From CAYLPU01 sp964385635 (GTDB lineage Bacteria; Chloroflexota; Anaerolineae; B4-G1): 32,227 nucleotides of DNA. Shown piece by piece: positions 21,946-29,099 of this stretch; position 1 is the stretch's first letter; each line of letters starts with the position of its first letter. A model generated the notes under the pieces. The model worked only from the letters and a program-made list of their open reading frames with translations, did not search any database and was not told where the DNA came from. The DNA is taken from assembly GCA_964385635.1 (NCBI GenBank), contig CAYLPU010000055.1:1-32227 (forward strand). Reading direction: 5' to 3'. The position numbers and the translations under genes are program-made.

Positions 21946-22973
21946 CGCCGACCTCCCATCCCCCGTCGTCGGGGCTTGCTTCCCTCTGCCTTGTGCTGCA
22001 CCGTGCCCACCTGCTGCCCCGTGATCTCCAGGAAGACGTCCTCCAGGCTGGGACCCAGCGTGCTCAGGCTGACCACTCGCAGTTCGCGCGAGCGGGCATA
22101 GTCCATCACCTGGGGCAGCAGCGCCGACGGGTCTTGGGTGTACAGCCGCCACTTGTCGCCCATCTTGACCAAAGTAGTCACCCCAGCCAGCGCGGATAGC
22201 GGCTCGCCGTGCGCCTGGCCGTCCGGCTCCAGCGCCACCTCCACCGACTGCACCCGCCGGAAGGCCTGCTTGAGCCGCTCCGGGGTGTCAATCGCCGCGA
22301 TCTGGCCGTGGTTGATGATGGCCACCCGGTCGCAGAGTTGGTTGGCCTCCTCGATCTGGTGCGTGGTCAAAAAGATGGTCGTCCCCTCGGCGCTCAGTTG
22401 GCGGATCAGGCCCCGGATAGCGCGGGCGGACTGGGCGTCCAGGCCCGGCGTCGGTTCGTCCAGGAAAAGCAGCGCCGGCTTGTGGATGATGGCCATGGCG
22501 ATGCTCAACCGGCGGCGCATGCCCTTGGAAAAGTCTTGCGCCTTCACGTCCCGCTTCTCCCACAGGCCAAAGGTTTCCAGCAGTTCCCGCGCCCGCGCCG
22601 CCCGCTCGCCCCGGCTCACGCGGTAGAGACGGGCGGTGAACATCAGGTTGTCCCAGGCGGTCAGTTCGGTGTAGACGTTCGATTCCTCTGGCACCAGCCC
22701 CATCCGCCGCTTGACCGGGTAGGCGTCGCGGGCCAGATCGTGGCCGTGGATGAGGATGCGGCCTTCGGTTGGCTCCAGCAACGTGGTCAGCATGCGCTGG
22801 GTGGTCGTCTTGCCCGCGCCGTTGGGGCCCAGGAAGCCAAAGACCTCTCCCTGGTGCACCTCAAAGTTGACGTGGTCTACCGCCAGCACGCCTGCCCTGA
22901 GCCGAGCCGAAGGGCCCGCTCCCGGGCGGCCATAGTACTTGGTCAGGCTTTTTACTTCAATCGTATTTGTCAT
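21942..22973 (-). CDS. ABC transporter ATPase
   Basis: A 343-residue DrrA-like ATPase: Walker A GPNGAGKTTT, signature FSKGMRRRLS, Walker B LLFLDEPTPGLD, and TTHQIEEA with the switch His. The C-terminal 90 residues form the extra domain common in ABC-2 partner ATPases. The ATG at 22973 has GGAGAG just upstream; the open frame before it is unlikely to be used. A repeat at 22890-22917 adds a GAGPSARLRAG insert before the Walker A motif, between the first two strands, a place that tolerates length change. Confidence 0.94.
   Translation of the reverse strand: MTNTIEVKSLTKYYGRPGAGPSARLRAGVLAVDHVNFEVHQGEVFGFLGPNGAGKTTTQRMLTTLLEPTEGRILIHGHDLARDAYPVKRRMGLVPEESNVYTELTAWDNLMFTARLYRVSRGERAARARELLETFGLWEKRDVKAQDFSKGMRRRLSIAMAIIHKPALLFLDEPTPGLDAQSARAIRGLIRQLSAEGTTIFLTTHQIEEANQLCDRVAIINHGQIAAIDTPERLKQAFRRVQSVEVALEPDGQAHGEPLSALAGVTTLVKMGDKWRLYTQDPSALLPQVMDYARSRELRVVSLSTLGPSLEDVFLEITGQQVGTVQHKAEGSKPRRRGMGGRR
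22890..22917. repeat. CGAAGG-type interspersed repeat in the ABC ATPase gene
   Basis: CCTGCCCTGAGCCGAGCCGA then AGGGC on the plus strand, read in frame on the minus strand as an insert near the N-terminus of the ATPase. It resembles the element in the kinase gene (16884-16912). Confidence 0.6.
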
Positions 22974-22999
22974 AGATTCTCTCCATTCTTCATCTGGGA

Positions 23000-24127
23000 T
23001 CAGGCTGACGCTGTCCTGCTCCATCCTTGGGGCAGCACTTTGAGCAGCCGGTAGGCCTCGTTAATGTCTTGAGCAGTGAGCAATCCCACCACCCGATCCC
23101 GTTCGACCACCGGTACACTGCGCAGCCGGGCGGCGCTCATTTGCTCTTGCACCTTGACGAGAGTCTCTTCGGGCCGGGCGACGGCGAACTGGCGGCGCAT
23201 CACCTGGCGCACGAGGGTGTCCGCTCCCTGTTTGTGCAGAGCCGAGAGCACGTCCCCTTCGGTGAGCATCCCCACCAGACGCTCGTCTTCCAGCACCGGG
23301 AAATCGGCCTGCAAGCCATGCAAGATCAGTTCCACTACTTTGGCTATCGTATCTGTGGGGGCCAGGGTCTGCACCGGATGGGACATGGCCTGGCGCACCT
23401 GCATCTCCTCCAGCACGCTCTTTACCTCCACCATCCTACCCTCTTGACCTGCGCCCAGGTAGACAAAGATGGCGATGAAAATCAGGGTAAAGCCACCGCC
23501 CATAAAGCCCCACAGCCCCAGCAGCATCGCCAGTCCCTGGCCAATGCGGACGGCGATGGCGGTGGCCCGGGCATAGTCCATCCGCATGGCCAGGAAGGCT
23601 CGCAGCACCCGCCCGCCGTCCATGGGAAAGGCCGGCGCCAGATTGAACAGGCCCAAAGTCAGATTGGCCGAGACCAGATAGGCAATCAGCCCGCGCCAGC
23701 TCACCGTGCCCAGCACCTGAGAAAGCTCCTCCACCCCTATCGTGGAACGGATCCCCAGGGGCAGACAGATCAAGATGAGCAGGATGGCGATGGCGATGTT
23801 GGTCAGCGGCCCGGCCAGCGCCATCTTGAGTTCCTGGGCCGGCTTTGCCGGCATCTCTTCCATCTGCGCCACCCCGCCGATGGGTAGCAGGGTAATCCCC
23901 CGCACCGTCACACCGTAGCGTATGGCAGTGAGGCTGTGGGCCAACTCGTGCAGGATGACGCAGGCGAAGAGGAGCAGTGTGACCGCGACGCCGAACAGCG
24001 CTCCAGTCAAACCCTCGCCCGCCTGCACCCCCCAGCGGTAAGCCGCCCAGACCAGGATAAGGGCGAAGGTAAAATGCACTTTCACCTCAATTCCTTTGAC
24101 GCTGAACAGTTTGATAGATCCTTTCAT
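23000..24127 (-). CDS. Site-2-protease family (M50) membrane metalloprotease with CBS domains
   Basis: A 375-residue intramembrane zinc protease. The active-site HELAH lies at His60-Glu61-His64 and the third ligand in NLAPAFPMDGGR at Asp170. About six membrane helices span residues 18-230. Two CBS motifs follow (about 240-300 and 310-365; SHPVQTLAPTDTIAKV and RQFAVARPEETLVKV), which in this subfamily bind adenine nucleotides and tune activity. AGGAGG lies 9 bases before the ATG. The target protein is unknown; the family cleaves membrane-bound regulators. It lies between the PIG-L deacetylase and the ABC transporter in one operon. Confidence 0.95.
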   Translation of the reverse strand: MKGSIKLFSVKGIEVKVHFTFALILVWAAYRWGVQAGEGLTGALFGVAVTLLLFACVILHELAHSLTAIRYGVTVRGITLLPIGGVAQMEEMPAKPAQELKMALAGPLTNIAIAILLILICLPLGIRSTIGVEELSQVLGTVSWRGLIAYLVSANLTLGLFNLAPAFPMDGGRVLRAFLAMRMDYARATAIAVRIGQGLAMLLGLWGFMGGGFTLIFIAIFVYLGAGQEGRMVEVKSVLEEMQVRQAMSHPVQTLAPTDTIAKVVELILHGLQADFPVLEDERLVGMLTEGDVLSALHKQGADTLVRQVMRRQFAVARPEETLVKVQEQMSAARLRSVPVVERDRVVGLLTAQDINEAYRLLKVLPQGWSRTASA

Positions 24128-24142
24128 AGTAATCTGCCTCCT

Positions 24143-24892
24143 TTATCCAAAAAAATCCTTACTCAATCCAGCCAGCGAGTCCGGCCGAACTACTGCCAAT
24201 CGAAAATGCTCCGTGTCCAGGAATAGCCGCCGCCTCTCTTCCGACGCACTCAGAATGGGCGAGCCGCCTGCCTGCGTGCGATGGCAGCGGATTGCCGCCA
24301 GTTTCTGCTCCCAGGCCGGAGTCACGTCCACGGTCAGGGTGACCTGCTCATCGGGCAGGGCGTGTAGGTGAGACAACTCCAGGGCTTGGGCCACCGAGCG
24401 CGGCACGGCCAGGTGGTAGATGGCCGCCGGAGCGTCCGGCCCCAAAGCGGCCGCTTGCTGAAAGGCCAGGGCCGTCCAGTGACTCACGGCGACGTGATCG
24501 GAGTGTCCTGACAGGCCGTCGGGCGGCCAGGTGAGGAGCACCTGGGGCCGCAATTCCCGGATGGTCGCCACCACCAGCGCCACAGCCTCCTCCTCGTCCA
24601 CATCGGCCAGCGCGCCGTCGTGGTAGTCAAGCAGGTCGGGTGGCTCAATGCCCAATGCGGCGCAGGCGCAGCACAACTCGCGTTCACGCACGGCGGGCAG
24701 CTCGTCGGCGCGGCACAACGGCAGACCGCCTCGGGAGCCGGCCGCGCCGCGCGTGGCCGTGAGCACGTGCACGCGCACGCCGCGCCGGGCCAGCAAGGCC
24801 AACGTACCGCCGCAGCGGAACGTCTCGTCGTCGGGGTGGGCGAAGATGGCCAGAAGAACAGGTGGGCAGTCCAACACCATCTCACTCCTCAT
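24143..24892 (-). CDS. PIG-L family deacetylase (LmbE-like)
   Basis: A 249-residue zinc-dependent N-acetylglucosaminyl deacetylase-like protein: FAHPDDETFRCGG (His19, Asp21, Asp22) and the C-terminal ligand region LSGHSDHVAVSHW. The family includes enzymes of mycothiol and bacillithiol synthesis (MshB/BshB) and lipid-linked sugar deacetylases. With redox and cupin genes around it, a thiol-cofactor role is possible but not shown. The ATG overlaps the cupin stop (ATGA); a second ATG four codons on is also possible. Confidence 0.9.
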   Translation of the reverse strand: MRSEMVLDCPPVLLAIFAHPDDETFRCGGTLALLARRGVRVHVLTATRGAAGSRGGLPLCRADELPAVRERELCCACAALGIEPPDLLDYHDGALADVDEEEAVALVVATIRELRPQVLLTWPPDGLSGHSDHVAVSHWTALAFQQAAALGPDAPAAIYHLAVPRSVAQALELSHLHALPDEQVTLTVDVTPAWEQKLAAIRCHRTQAGGSPILSASEERRRLFLDTEHFRLAVVRPDSLAGLSKDFFG

Positions 24893-25203
24893 AGAATTTG
24901 CACGGCCAGTATGCGCATCTGCCCGGCGGCGGAGATGGCGCGCACGGCACCGGCCGGCACGACGACCAGCGAGCCAGTCTGGAGTTCGGCCTGCTCATCG
25001 TCCATGCGCAGATGCCCCTGTCCCTCGACGACGTAGTACAACACGGTGGCGGACATCTGGCACGGCCCGACCGATTGGCCGGCTGCCAGGTTCACCAACA
25101 GCGCGCACACCTTGCCGGTGTCAATCAGTGGCGTTGGCGTTATGCCCACGCCATCGGGCAGAAAATCCTTCAGGTCTTTCGTTTCGACGATCTGGATGGT
25201 CAA
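24889..25203 (-). CDS. Small cupin-domain protein
   Basis: A protein of about 104 residues with a single cupin barrel: VLYYVVEGQGHLRMDDEQAEL and GSLVVVPAGAVRAI. The usual His ligands of cupin motif 1 are mostly replaced (GPCQMSATVLYYV), so a metal site is doubtful. The start is a TTG; the one at 25203 lies 5 bases after AGGAGA, while one codon earlier is too close to it. It ends in a 4-base overlap with the PIG-L gene. A second cupin (26089-26439) opens the same operon. Confidence 0.85.
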   Translation of the reverse strand: MTIQIVETKDLKDFLPDGVGITPTPLIDTGKVCALLVNLAAGQSVGPCQMSATVLYYVVEGQGHLRMDDEQAELQTGSLVVVPAGAVRAISAAGQMRILAVQIL

Positions 25204-25230
25204 CAATCTCTCCTGTTTGCATCTGCGCTG

Positions 25231-26073
25231 TTATCCGGGCTTCATCCGCCAGCCCAGCGCATCCTCGCGTGGGCAGGCCTCGATGCAGGCACCGCAGGCG
25301 AAACAATCGGCGTGGATTTTCTTGCCGGCGTAAAAGTCGGCCATCGCGTTGGTGGGGCAGGCTTTGACGCACAACTGACATTCCTTGCACGCCTCTCGAT
25401 TGATGCGCGGGCGAAACAGGCTCACCTGCTCCACCAGCCAGCCCAGCAGCCCAAAGGGACACAGGAAGCGGCACCAGGGCCGGTAGATGAACAGGCTGGC
25501 GATGAGCACCCCGGCCGAGAACAATACGATCCCCAGGGTAAAGTTGAACGAGAAGAGTTGGAACGGGTCAATGAGACCGATCCAATCCAACCCGGACGCG
25601 ACCAAGCCCGCGACCAGCGCCACGAAGGCGACGATGCGCACGCTATTGGAGAGCCAAAAGGGTGGCTTCCATCCTTCGATAGACTCAGGACACTGCTTGG
25701 GCAGCCCCGCGCGGTGGAGCAGGTCTTGTAATAGCCCCAATTGACAGCCCCAGCCACAAATAGACTTGTTGGACACCCAGACTATCAGCAGCAGGATGAC
25801 CAGCATGGCGGTGACGGGCAGCACAAGTTGGTGTTTCACCAGGACTGTGGCGAGCAGCGTGCGCAGCGAAGAGACGGGATTAGGGTTCAGGCCTCCCGGA
25901 ATGAGAAAGCCGAAAACGAACCCAAAGACCAGCACGCCGCCGATGAGGAAAGCGAGCCGCACTTTGGACGTCACCTTGCGGCGGAGCAAGAGAATTGTGG
26001 CGACGATGACGACGATGATCCACAGGGCAAATTTGACCAGAACGAGTGGGTTTAGGGTCATTTGATTGGGCAT
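25231..26073 (-). CDS. NapH/MauN-like membrane iron-sulfur protein
   Basis: A 280-residue protein with about five membrane helices. Two Cys pairs on the cytoplasmic side lie in ICGWGCQLGLLQ and CRFLCPFGLLG, and two C-terminal 4Fe-4S sets in CKECQLCVKACP and CFACGACIEACP. This is the layout of NapH, MauN and related quinol-linked electron carriers. A short repeat (25670-25696) adds a QCPESIEG insert after the first Cys pair. The ATG at 26073 follows AGAGG. Here it may pass quinol electrons to a soluble partner; no periplasmic nitrate reductase is present. Confidence 0.9.
   Translation of the reverse strand: MPNQMTLNPLVLVKFALWIIVVIVATILLLRRKVTSKVRLAFLIGGVLVFGFVFGFLIPGGLNPNPVSSLRTLLATVLVKHQLVLPVTAMLVILLLIVWVSNKSICGWGCQLGLLQDLLHRAGLPKQCPESIEGWKPPFWLSNSVRIVAFVALVAGLVASGLDWIGLIDPFQLFSFNFTLGIVLFSAGVLIASLFIYRPWCRFLCPFGLLGWLVEQVSLFRPRINREACKECQLCVKACPTNAMADFYAGKKIHADCFACGACIEACPREDALGWRMKPG
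25670..25696. repeat. CGAAGG-type interspersed repeat in the NapH-like gene
   Basis: ATCCTTCGATAGACTCAGG, then ACACTGC, on the plus strand: a degenerate copy of the family also found at 16884-16912 and 22890-22917, read in frame. Confidence 0.55.
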
Positions 26074-26088
26074 GGGGATACCTCTGGG

Positions 26089-26439
26089 TTACAGTATTTT
26101 AGTGGCTTTGGTGGGACGCGGCGTTTTGACCACCAGAAAGCGGAACACTGCGTCGCTTTCATTTTCATTCTCATTGAGCAGGCGGTGCGGGATACGGGCC
26201 GGGCTGACGATGAGCATATCGGCGGACACCTCCTCCCGTTCATCCCCGATCTCGATGACACCATGCCCTTCGAGCACGTAAAAGAACGCGTCCACCGGTG
26301 TGACGTGCAACTTGAGCGCCTCACCGGGCTGAAGTGTGACCATCACTGCCTGGACGTGCTCCGTGTCGTGCAGCCCCCGCGCACTGACGCCGTGGGGATT
26401 GGGCGCCTCTGGCGCTTCCAATGCTTTGACGATTTTCAT
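26089..26439 (-). CDS. Cupin-domain protein
   Basis: A 116-residue single-domain cupin: LKLHVTPVDAFFYVLEGHGVIEIGDE is cupin motif 1 and ADMLIVSPARIPHRLLNENE motif 2, with His residues (LHVTP, IPHRL) that can bind a metal. AGGAGG lies 7 bases before the ATG. It is the first gene after the Crp/Fnr-type promoter at 26472-26513 and heads an operon of seven genes running to 21181 with short or overlapping junctions. Confidence 0.92.
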   Translation of the reverse strand: MKIVKALEAPEAPNPHGVSARGLHDTEHVQAVMVTLQPGEALKLHVTPVDAFFYVLEGHGVIEIGDEREEVSADMLIVSPARIPHRLLNENENESDAVFRFLVVKTPRPTKATKIL

Positions 26440-26471
26440 TCAAGTTCCTCCTGTTTTGATATGTGCCTTCA

Positions 26472-26513
26472 ATTATACGACTTTTCTCCGTCGTTGTCTT
26501 TGACTTTTTGTCG
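26472..26513 (-). promoter_or_regulatory. Crp/Fnr class II-type promoter of the cupin/NapH operon
   Basis: On the minus strand: operator CGACAAAAAGTCA (26513-26501; spacing one base longer than in the other copies), -35 AAGACA (26500-26495), 17-base spacer, perfect -10 TATAAT (26477-26472). It overlaps the 3' end of the ferredoxin gene. The spacer itself holds a CGAC-N8-GTCG dyad. Confidence 0.72.
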
Positions 26514-26748
26514 TTTTATCATCCAGGGCTACGATCTCGAACGGCCGCTGGATCGCCCCCGTTGGACAAACCGCCTCGCACAAGCCGGTGTAGTTGCAGG
26601 CTTCCGGCGTGGCGACGATGGCCTTGCCATCCTGCACGGCTAACGCTCCGGTGGGACACACACGCACACACAAACCACACCCGTCGCAGCGGGTCGGATC
26701 AATCAAAGGTACAGGTTGTTCTGCCAGTCGCCGGTTTCCCTGGATCAC
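26473..26748 (-). CDS. Ferredoxin-like protein with two cluster motifs
   Basis: A 91-residue ferredoxin. The first motif CDGCGLCVRVCP is complete; the second, CNYTGLCEAVCP, has Thr at the second Cys position, so the second cluster may be 3Fe-4S or have another ligand. The GTG at 26748 is chosen because AAGGTGG lies about 4 bases upstream; a TTG five codons earlier has no ribosome site. The Lys/Arg-rich tail ends inside the next operon's promoter. It stands as a single-gene unit under its own Crp/Fnr-type promoter (26790-26830). Confidence 0.87.
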   Translation of the reverse strand: MIQGNRRLAEQPVPLIDPTRCDGCGLCVRVCPTGALAVQDGKAIVATPEACNYTGLCEAVCPTGAIQRPFEIVALDDKTTKSQRQRRRKVV

Positions 26749-26789
26749 GTCGCCACCTTGCAAAAGAAAACGCTCAGGTTTCTACGTCA

Positions 26790-26830
26790 AGTATACCACC
26801 TGAGCGACATATTGTCTTCGACTTTTGTCG
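26790..26830 (-). promoter_or_regulatory. Crp/Fnr class II-type promoter of the ferredoxin gene
   Basis: On the minus strand: perfect dyad CGACAAAAGTCG (26830-26819), -35 AAGACA (26818-26813), 17-base spacer, -10 TATACT (26795-26790). A partial second dyad, GACAATATGTC, overlaps the -35 box. It lies just after the 3' end of the Crp/Fnr gene at 26845. Confidence 0.82.
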
Positions 26831-26844
26831 AATTTGGCCGCGAA

Positions 26845-27537
26845 TCACTCGTCGAGCATCGCCTTGGCTTTCAGCCCCTGCCGGTCAACGATGCGGATCT
26901 GGTGTCGCTCCACCTCAATAAACCCTTCTTCGACCATGCCCCGCAGCGCCCGATTGATCACGTCGGGCACGGTACCGAGCCGGGCAGCCATCTCGGCCTG
27001 CGTGGCCCAACGGTGGCGACGTAGTTTCCCTGCGGACGCCCGCTCCAGCAAGTGCCGCGCCAGTCGCGCTTCCACCGTCCGCAGAGACAGGTCCTCTATC
27101 AGAGATACGAGATACAGCACGTGCTCGGCCAGGTTCTGGAGAATACGTCGGGCCATACGGGGGTGCTGGTCCAGCAGTTGCAGCATGACTTTTCGCTGGA
27201 TGATCCAAACCGCAGACGGCTCCAGGGCGACGACGGTAGCCGGGTTGGAAGCGGTGGTAAAGACGCCGACCTCGTTAAAGGTCTCGCCGGCGCTCACGAT
27301 GCGCAGCACTTGTTCGCGTCCGTCTGGAGAGAGTTTGACCACCTTGAGCCAGCCATCCTGGACGACGTACAGGCCGGCGCAGGGTTCTCCTTCTAGGAAG
27401 ACGACCTGACCAGTCTCATAACCCCGCCGGATGGCCGCCTGGGCGACGGTCTTTAGCGTTGCCGGGTCTAATTCCGCGAAATATGGTAGAGCCGACAATA
27501 CTCTGGTGGCTGTGTGAGCAGCATTCGCTCTCGACAT
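26845..27537 (-). CDS. Crp/Fnr-family transcriptional regulator 1
   Basis: A 230-residue regulator. The N-terminal cyclic-nucleotide-binding-like domain contains LEGEPCAGLYVVQDGWLKVV and a glycine-rich turn; a long dimer helix follows (LAEHVLYLVSLIEDLSLRTVEARLARHLL) and then a helix-turn-helix (TQAEMAARLGTVPDVINRALRGM). The recognition helix has Asp and Arg at the positions of Glu209 and Arg213 of Fnr. No N-terminal 4Cys cluster is present, so it is not an O2-sensing Fnr. The ATG at 27537 has GGAGG 10 bases upstream; an earlier ATG overlaps that site. Its target may be the CGAC-N4-GTCG promoters nearby, by inference. Confidence 0.92.
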   Translation of the reverse strand: MSRANAAHTATRVLSALPYFAELDPATLKTVAQAAIRRGYETGQVVFLEGEPCAGLYVVQDGWLKVVKLSPDGREQVLRIVSAGETFNEVGVFTTASNPATVVALEPSAVWIIQRKVMLQLLDQHPRMARRILQNLAEHVLYLVSLIEDLSLRTVEARLARHLLERASAGKLRRHRWATQAEMAARLGTVPDVINRALRGMVEEGFIEVERHQIRIVDRQGLKAKAMLDE

Positions 27538-27685
27538 GCTTCTGCTGACCTCCATCACAAAACGAAACAACTGCCTTCCTACTATCAGTGTAGCATGAAG
27601 GCGGCTGCTTGCTCAGAGAGCAGTGCGAACGGGCTACCCACGTGCAGGTACGCGCGGCGCGGCGACTGAACCTGCTTGGTGATAC

Positions 27686-27991
27686 TTAGCCCGCCAGCGC
27701 CTCCATTGCCTGGAGCATAGCCGTCCGCGTCATTTTCCCCGCTCTTGCTTCTAACTCTTCGCTGACCTCGTACAAGAACTCGGGTGCAAAATCAGCGCCG
27801 TTCGGCCGTTCGATGGTGTTGGTGTCAGAGTTAATGATCACCTGCTTAAACAACTCGATATCTCTCAGAGGTTCAAAGACCTCGCCGTATAGTTCATCTT
27901 GCAGGTCCACACCTTTGATTACGCCATTGTTAAATACCAGTCTCAACCTGTAGCTGTCCAGATAGGTAACGCTTGTGACGTGCAAAAACAT
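27686..27991 (-). CDS. DUF2442 family protein
   Basis: A 101-residue protein with the DUF2442 pattern YLDSYRLRLVFNNGVIKGVDLQ, LFKQVIINSDTNTIERPNGADFAPEFLYE. AGGAGG lies 6 bases before the ATG. It follows the DUF4160 gene by 10 bases. DUF4160-DUF2442 pairs are common small bicistronic units in bacteria and have been proposed to be toxin-antitoxin-like; no activity is known from the sequence. The 85 bases after it hold nothing I can identify. Confidence 0.88.
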   Translation of the reverse strand: MFLHVTSVTYLDSYRLRLVFNNGVIKGVDLQDELYGEVFEPLRDIELFKQVIINSDTNTIERPNGADFAPEFLYEVSEELEARAGKMTRTAMLQAMEALAG

Positions 27992-28001
27992 CGTTTTCCT
28001 C

Positions 28002-28223
28002 CTACATCAAAGGCGGTATTTTCTCTAAAGGCTTTCGTTCTCGCGCGAGTTCCCAGTTCCTCATCAATTCCTCTTGGTATCTCTCGGACCACTCAAACAA
28101 CATTCGTAATGCCCGCCTCGACATCTTCCCTTGCACAACCCCCATTTGAATTTGAATAGAGACTTCCTGATCTTGGTATCTTGCGTGGAAATGGGGCGGA
28201 CTGTGCAAGTTCTGTCTGATCAT
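28002..28223 (-). CDS. DUF4160 family protein, probably N-terminally shortened
   Basis: A 73-residue protein with the core DUF4160 motif PPHFHARYQDQEVSIQI and the C-terminal RRALRMLFEWSERYQEEL, KPLEKIPPL. The usual N-terminal strand (about 15 residues ending before PPHFHA) is missing, and the ATG lies 6 bases after the stop of the Crp/Fnr gene in the same frame. This looks like a junction where the gene's start was lost. It is paired with the DUF2442 gene. Confidence 0.8.
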   Translation of the reverse strand: MIRQNLHSPPHFHARYQDQEVSIQIQMGVVQGKMSRRALRMLFEWSERYQEELMRNWELARERKPLEKIPPLM

Positions 28224-28229
28224 CGCTTT

Positions 28230-28895
28230 TCAGCGCAACGCCTCGGCCTCCAATCCCTCCCGGTCCAAGAGCATGATGCGTTGCCGCTCCATTCGCACCA
28301 GCCCGGCGGCGGCAAAGGCCCGGATGGTGCGGCCCACCATGTCTCGCACTGTGCCCAGGTGAGCGGCGATCTCCTCCTGCGTCCAGCGTTGGGTGACCTC
28401 ACTGGCCTCGGCGTGCTCCAGCAGGAAGCGGGCCAGCCGCCCTCGCACCGTGCGCAGCGAGAGATCCTCCACCAGGTTAGTCAGGTGGTCGAGCCGTCCG
28501 GCGAAATCACGCAGGAGGGCCAGGGCCAGTTCAGGACACTCACCCACCAAGCGCTGGAAGTCATCACAGGTGATGGCGTAGATGGTAACCGAAGTGAGAG
28601 CCTCGACAGTGGCGTGATTGACGCCATGGGGTTTGAAAGGGGGCACCGTGTTAAAGGCATGGCCCGGCCCCAACCGCACCAGCACCTGTTCGCGGCCACT
28701 GGGGGAGAGACGGTAGACGCGCACCTGACCCTCCGCGACAAAGTAGGCCGCCTGGCAGGGGTCACCCTCAAGGATGATGGTTTCACCGGGGGCATAGGTG
28801 CGACGGATGGCTACGCGGGCGACGCGGGCCAGTGCATCGTCGGAGAGGCCGGCGAGGAGGGAAATGCGGCGCAGGGCCTGGGCGGTGGTTCCCAT
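28230..28895 (-). CDS. Crp/Fnr-family transcriptional regulator 2
   Basis: A 221-residue paralogue of the regulator at 26845: LEGDPCQAAYFVAEGQVRVYRLSPSGREQVL, LVEDLSLRTVRGRLARFLL, and the helix-turn-helix TQEEIAAHLGTVRDMVGRTIRAF, with Asp and Arg at the Fnr contact positions. A Cys in the LEGxPC turn is shared with paralogue 1. No 4Cys cluster is present. A TTGACG-16-TACAAT promoter ends 9 bases before the ATG, so the message is probably leaderless. It lies between two Crp/Fnr-type promoters and is a candidate HcpR-like regulator of them. Confidence 0.93.
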   Translation of the reverse strand: MGTTAQALRRISLLAGLSDDALARVARVAIRRTYAPGETIILEGDPCQAAYFVAEGQVRVYRLSPSGREQVLVRLGPGHAFNTVPPFKPHGVNHATVEALTSVTIYAITCDDFQRLVGECPELALALLRDFAGRLDHLTNLVEDLSLRTVRGRLARFLLEHAEASEVTQRWTQEEIAAHLGTVRDMVGRTIRAFAAAGLVRMERQRIMLLDREGLEAEALR

Positions 28896-28904
28896 TGCAA
28901 CACC

Positions 28905-28932
28905 ATTGTAGTCGAAAACGCAGTTGCGTCAA
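28905..28932 (-). promoter_or_regulatory. Promoter of Crp/Fnr regulator 2 (leaderless)
   Basis: Minus strand: TTGACG (28932-28927), 16-base spacer, TACAAT (28910-28905), 9 bases, ATG. The same TACAAT and 9-base distance occur before the response regulator at 18725. Confidence 0.65.
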
Positions 28933-28967
28933 GGCACGCTTTGGTCGAGCACAACGCCGACACAATG

Positions 28968-29008
28968 CGACTTTTGTCGTAGACAGACAAACGCCTTTCT
29001 GCTACACT
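28968..29008 (+). promoter_or_regulatory. Crp/Fnr class II-type promoter upstream of ferritin
   Basis: Perfect dyad CGACTTTTGTCG (28968-28979), -35 TAGACA (28980-28985), 17-base spacer, -10 TACACT (29003-29008). The operator, -35 box and the end of the spacer match the hcp-operon promoter at 16600-16640 almost base for base. The first gene downstream is the ferritin at 29170, about 155 bases from the predicted start, with a second promoter between. Confidence 0.8.
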
Positions 29009-29099
29009 GACAGCCGTCAGGTGACATTTTGTCTCTGGCTCAGAACCTCGAAGGTCTGCGACAGAAGTGAATTTATGGGCAATCCCCAACGCCAGATAC

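Noticed and set aside
23027..23887. A long plus-strand open frame opposite the M50 protease gene
   Set aside because: Rich in His and Gln as expected from the antisense of a membrane protein; the minus strand has HELAH and CBS motifs.
26845..27537. O2-sensing Fnr
   Set aside because: The cluster-binding N-terminal cysteines of Fnr are absent; only one Cys is seen, within the effector domain.
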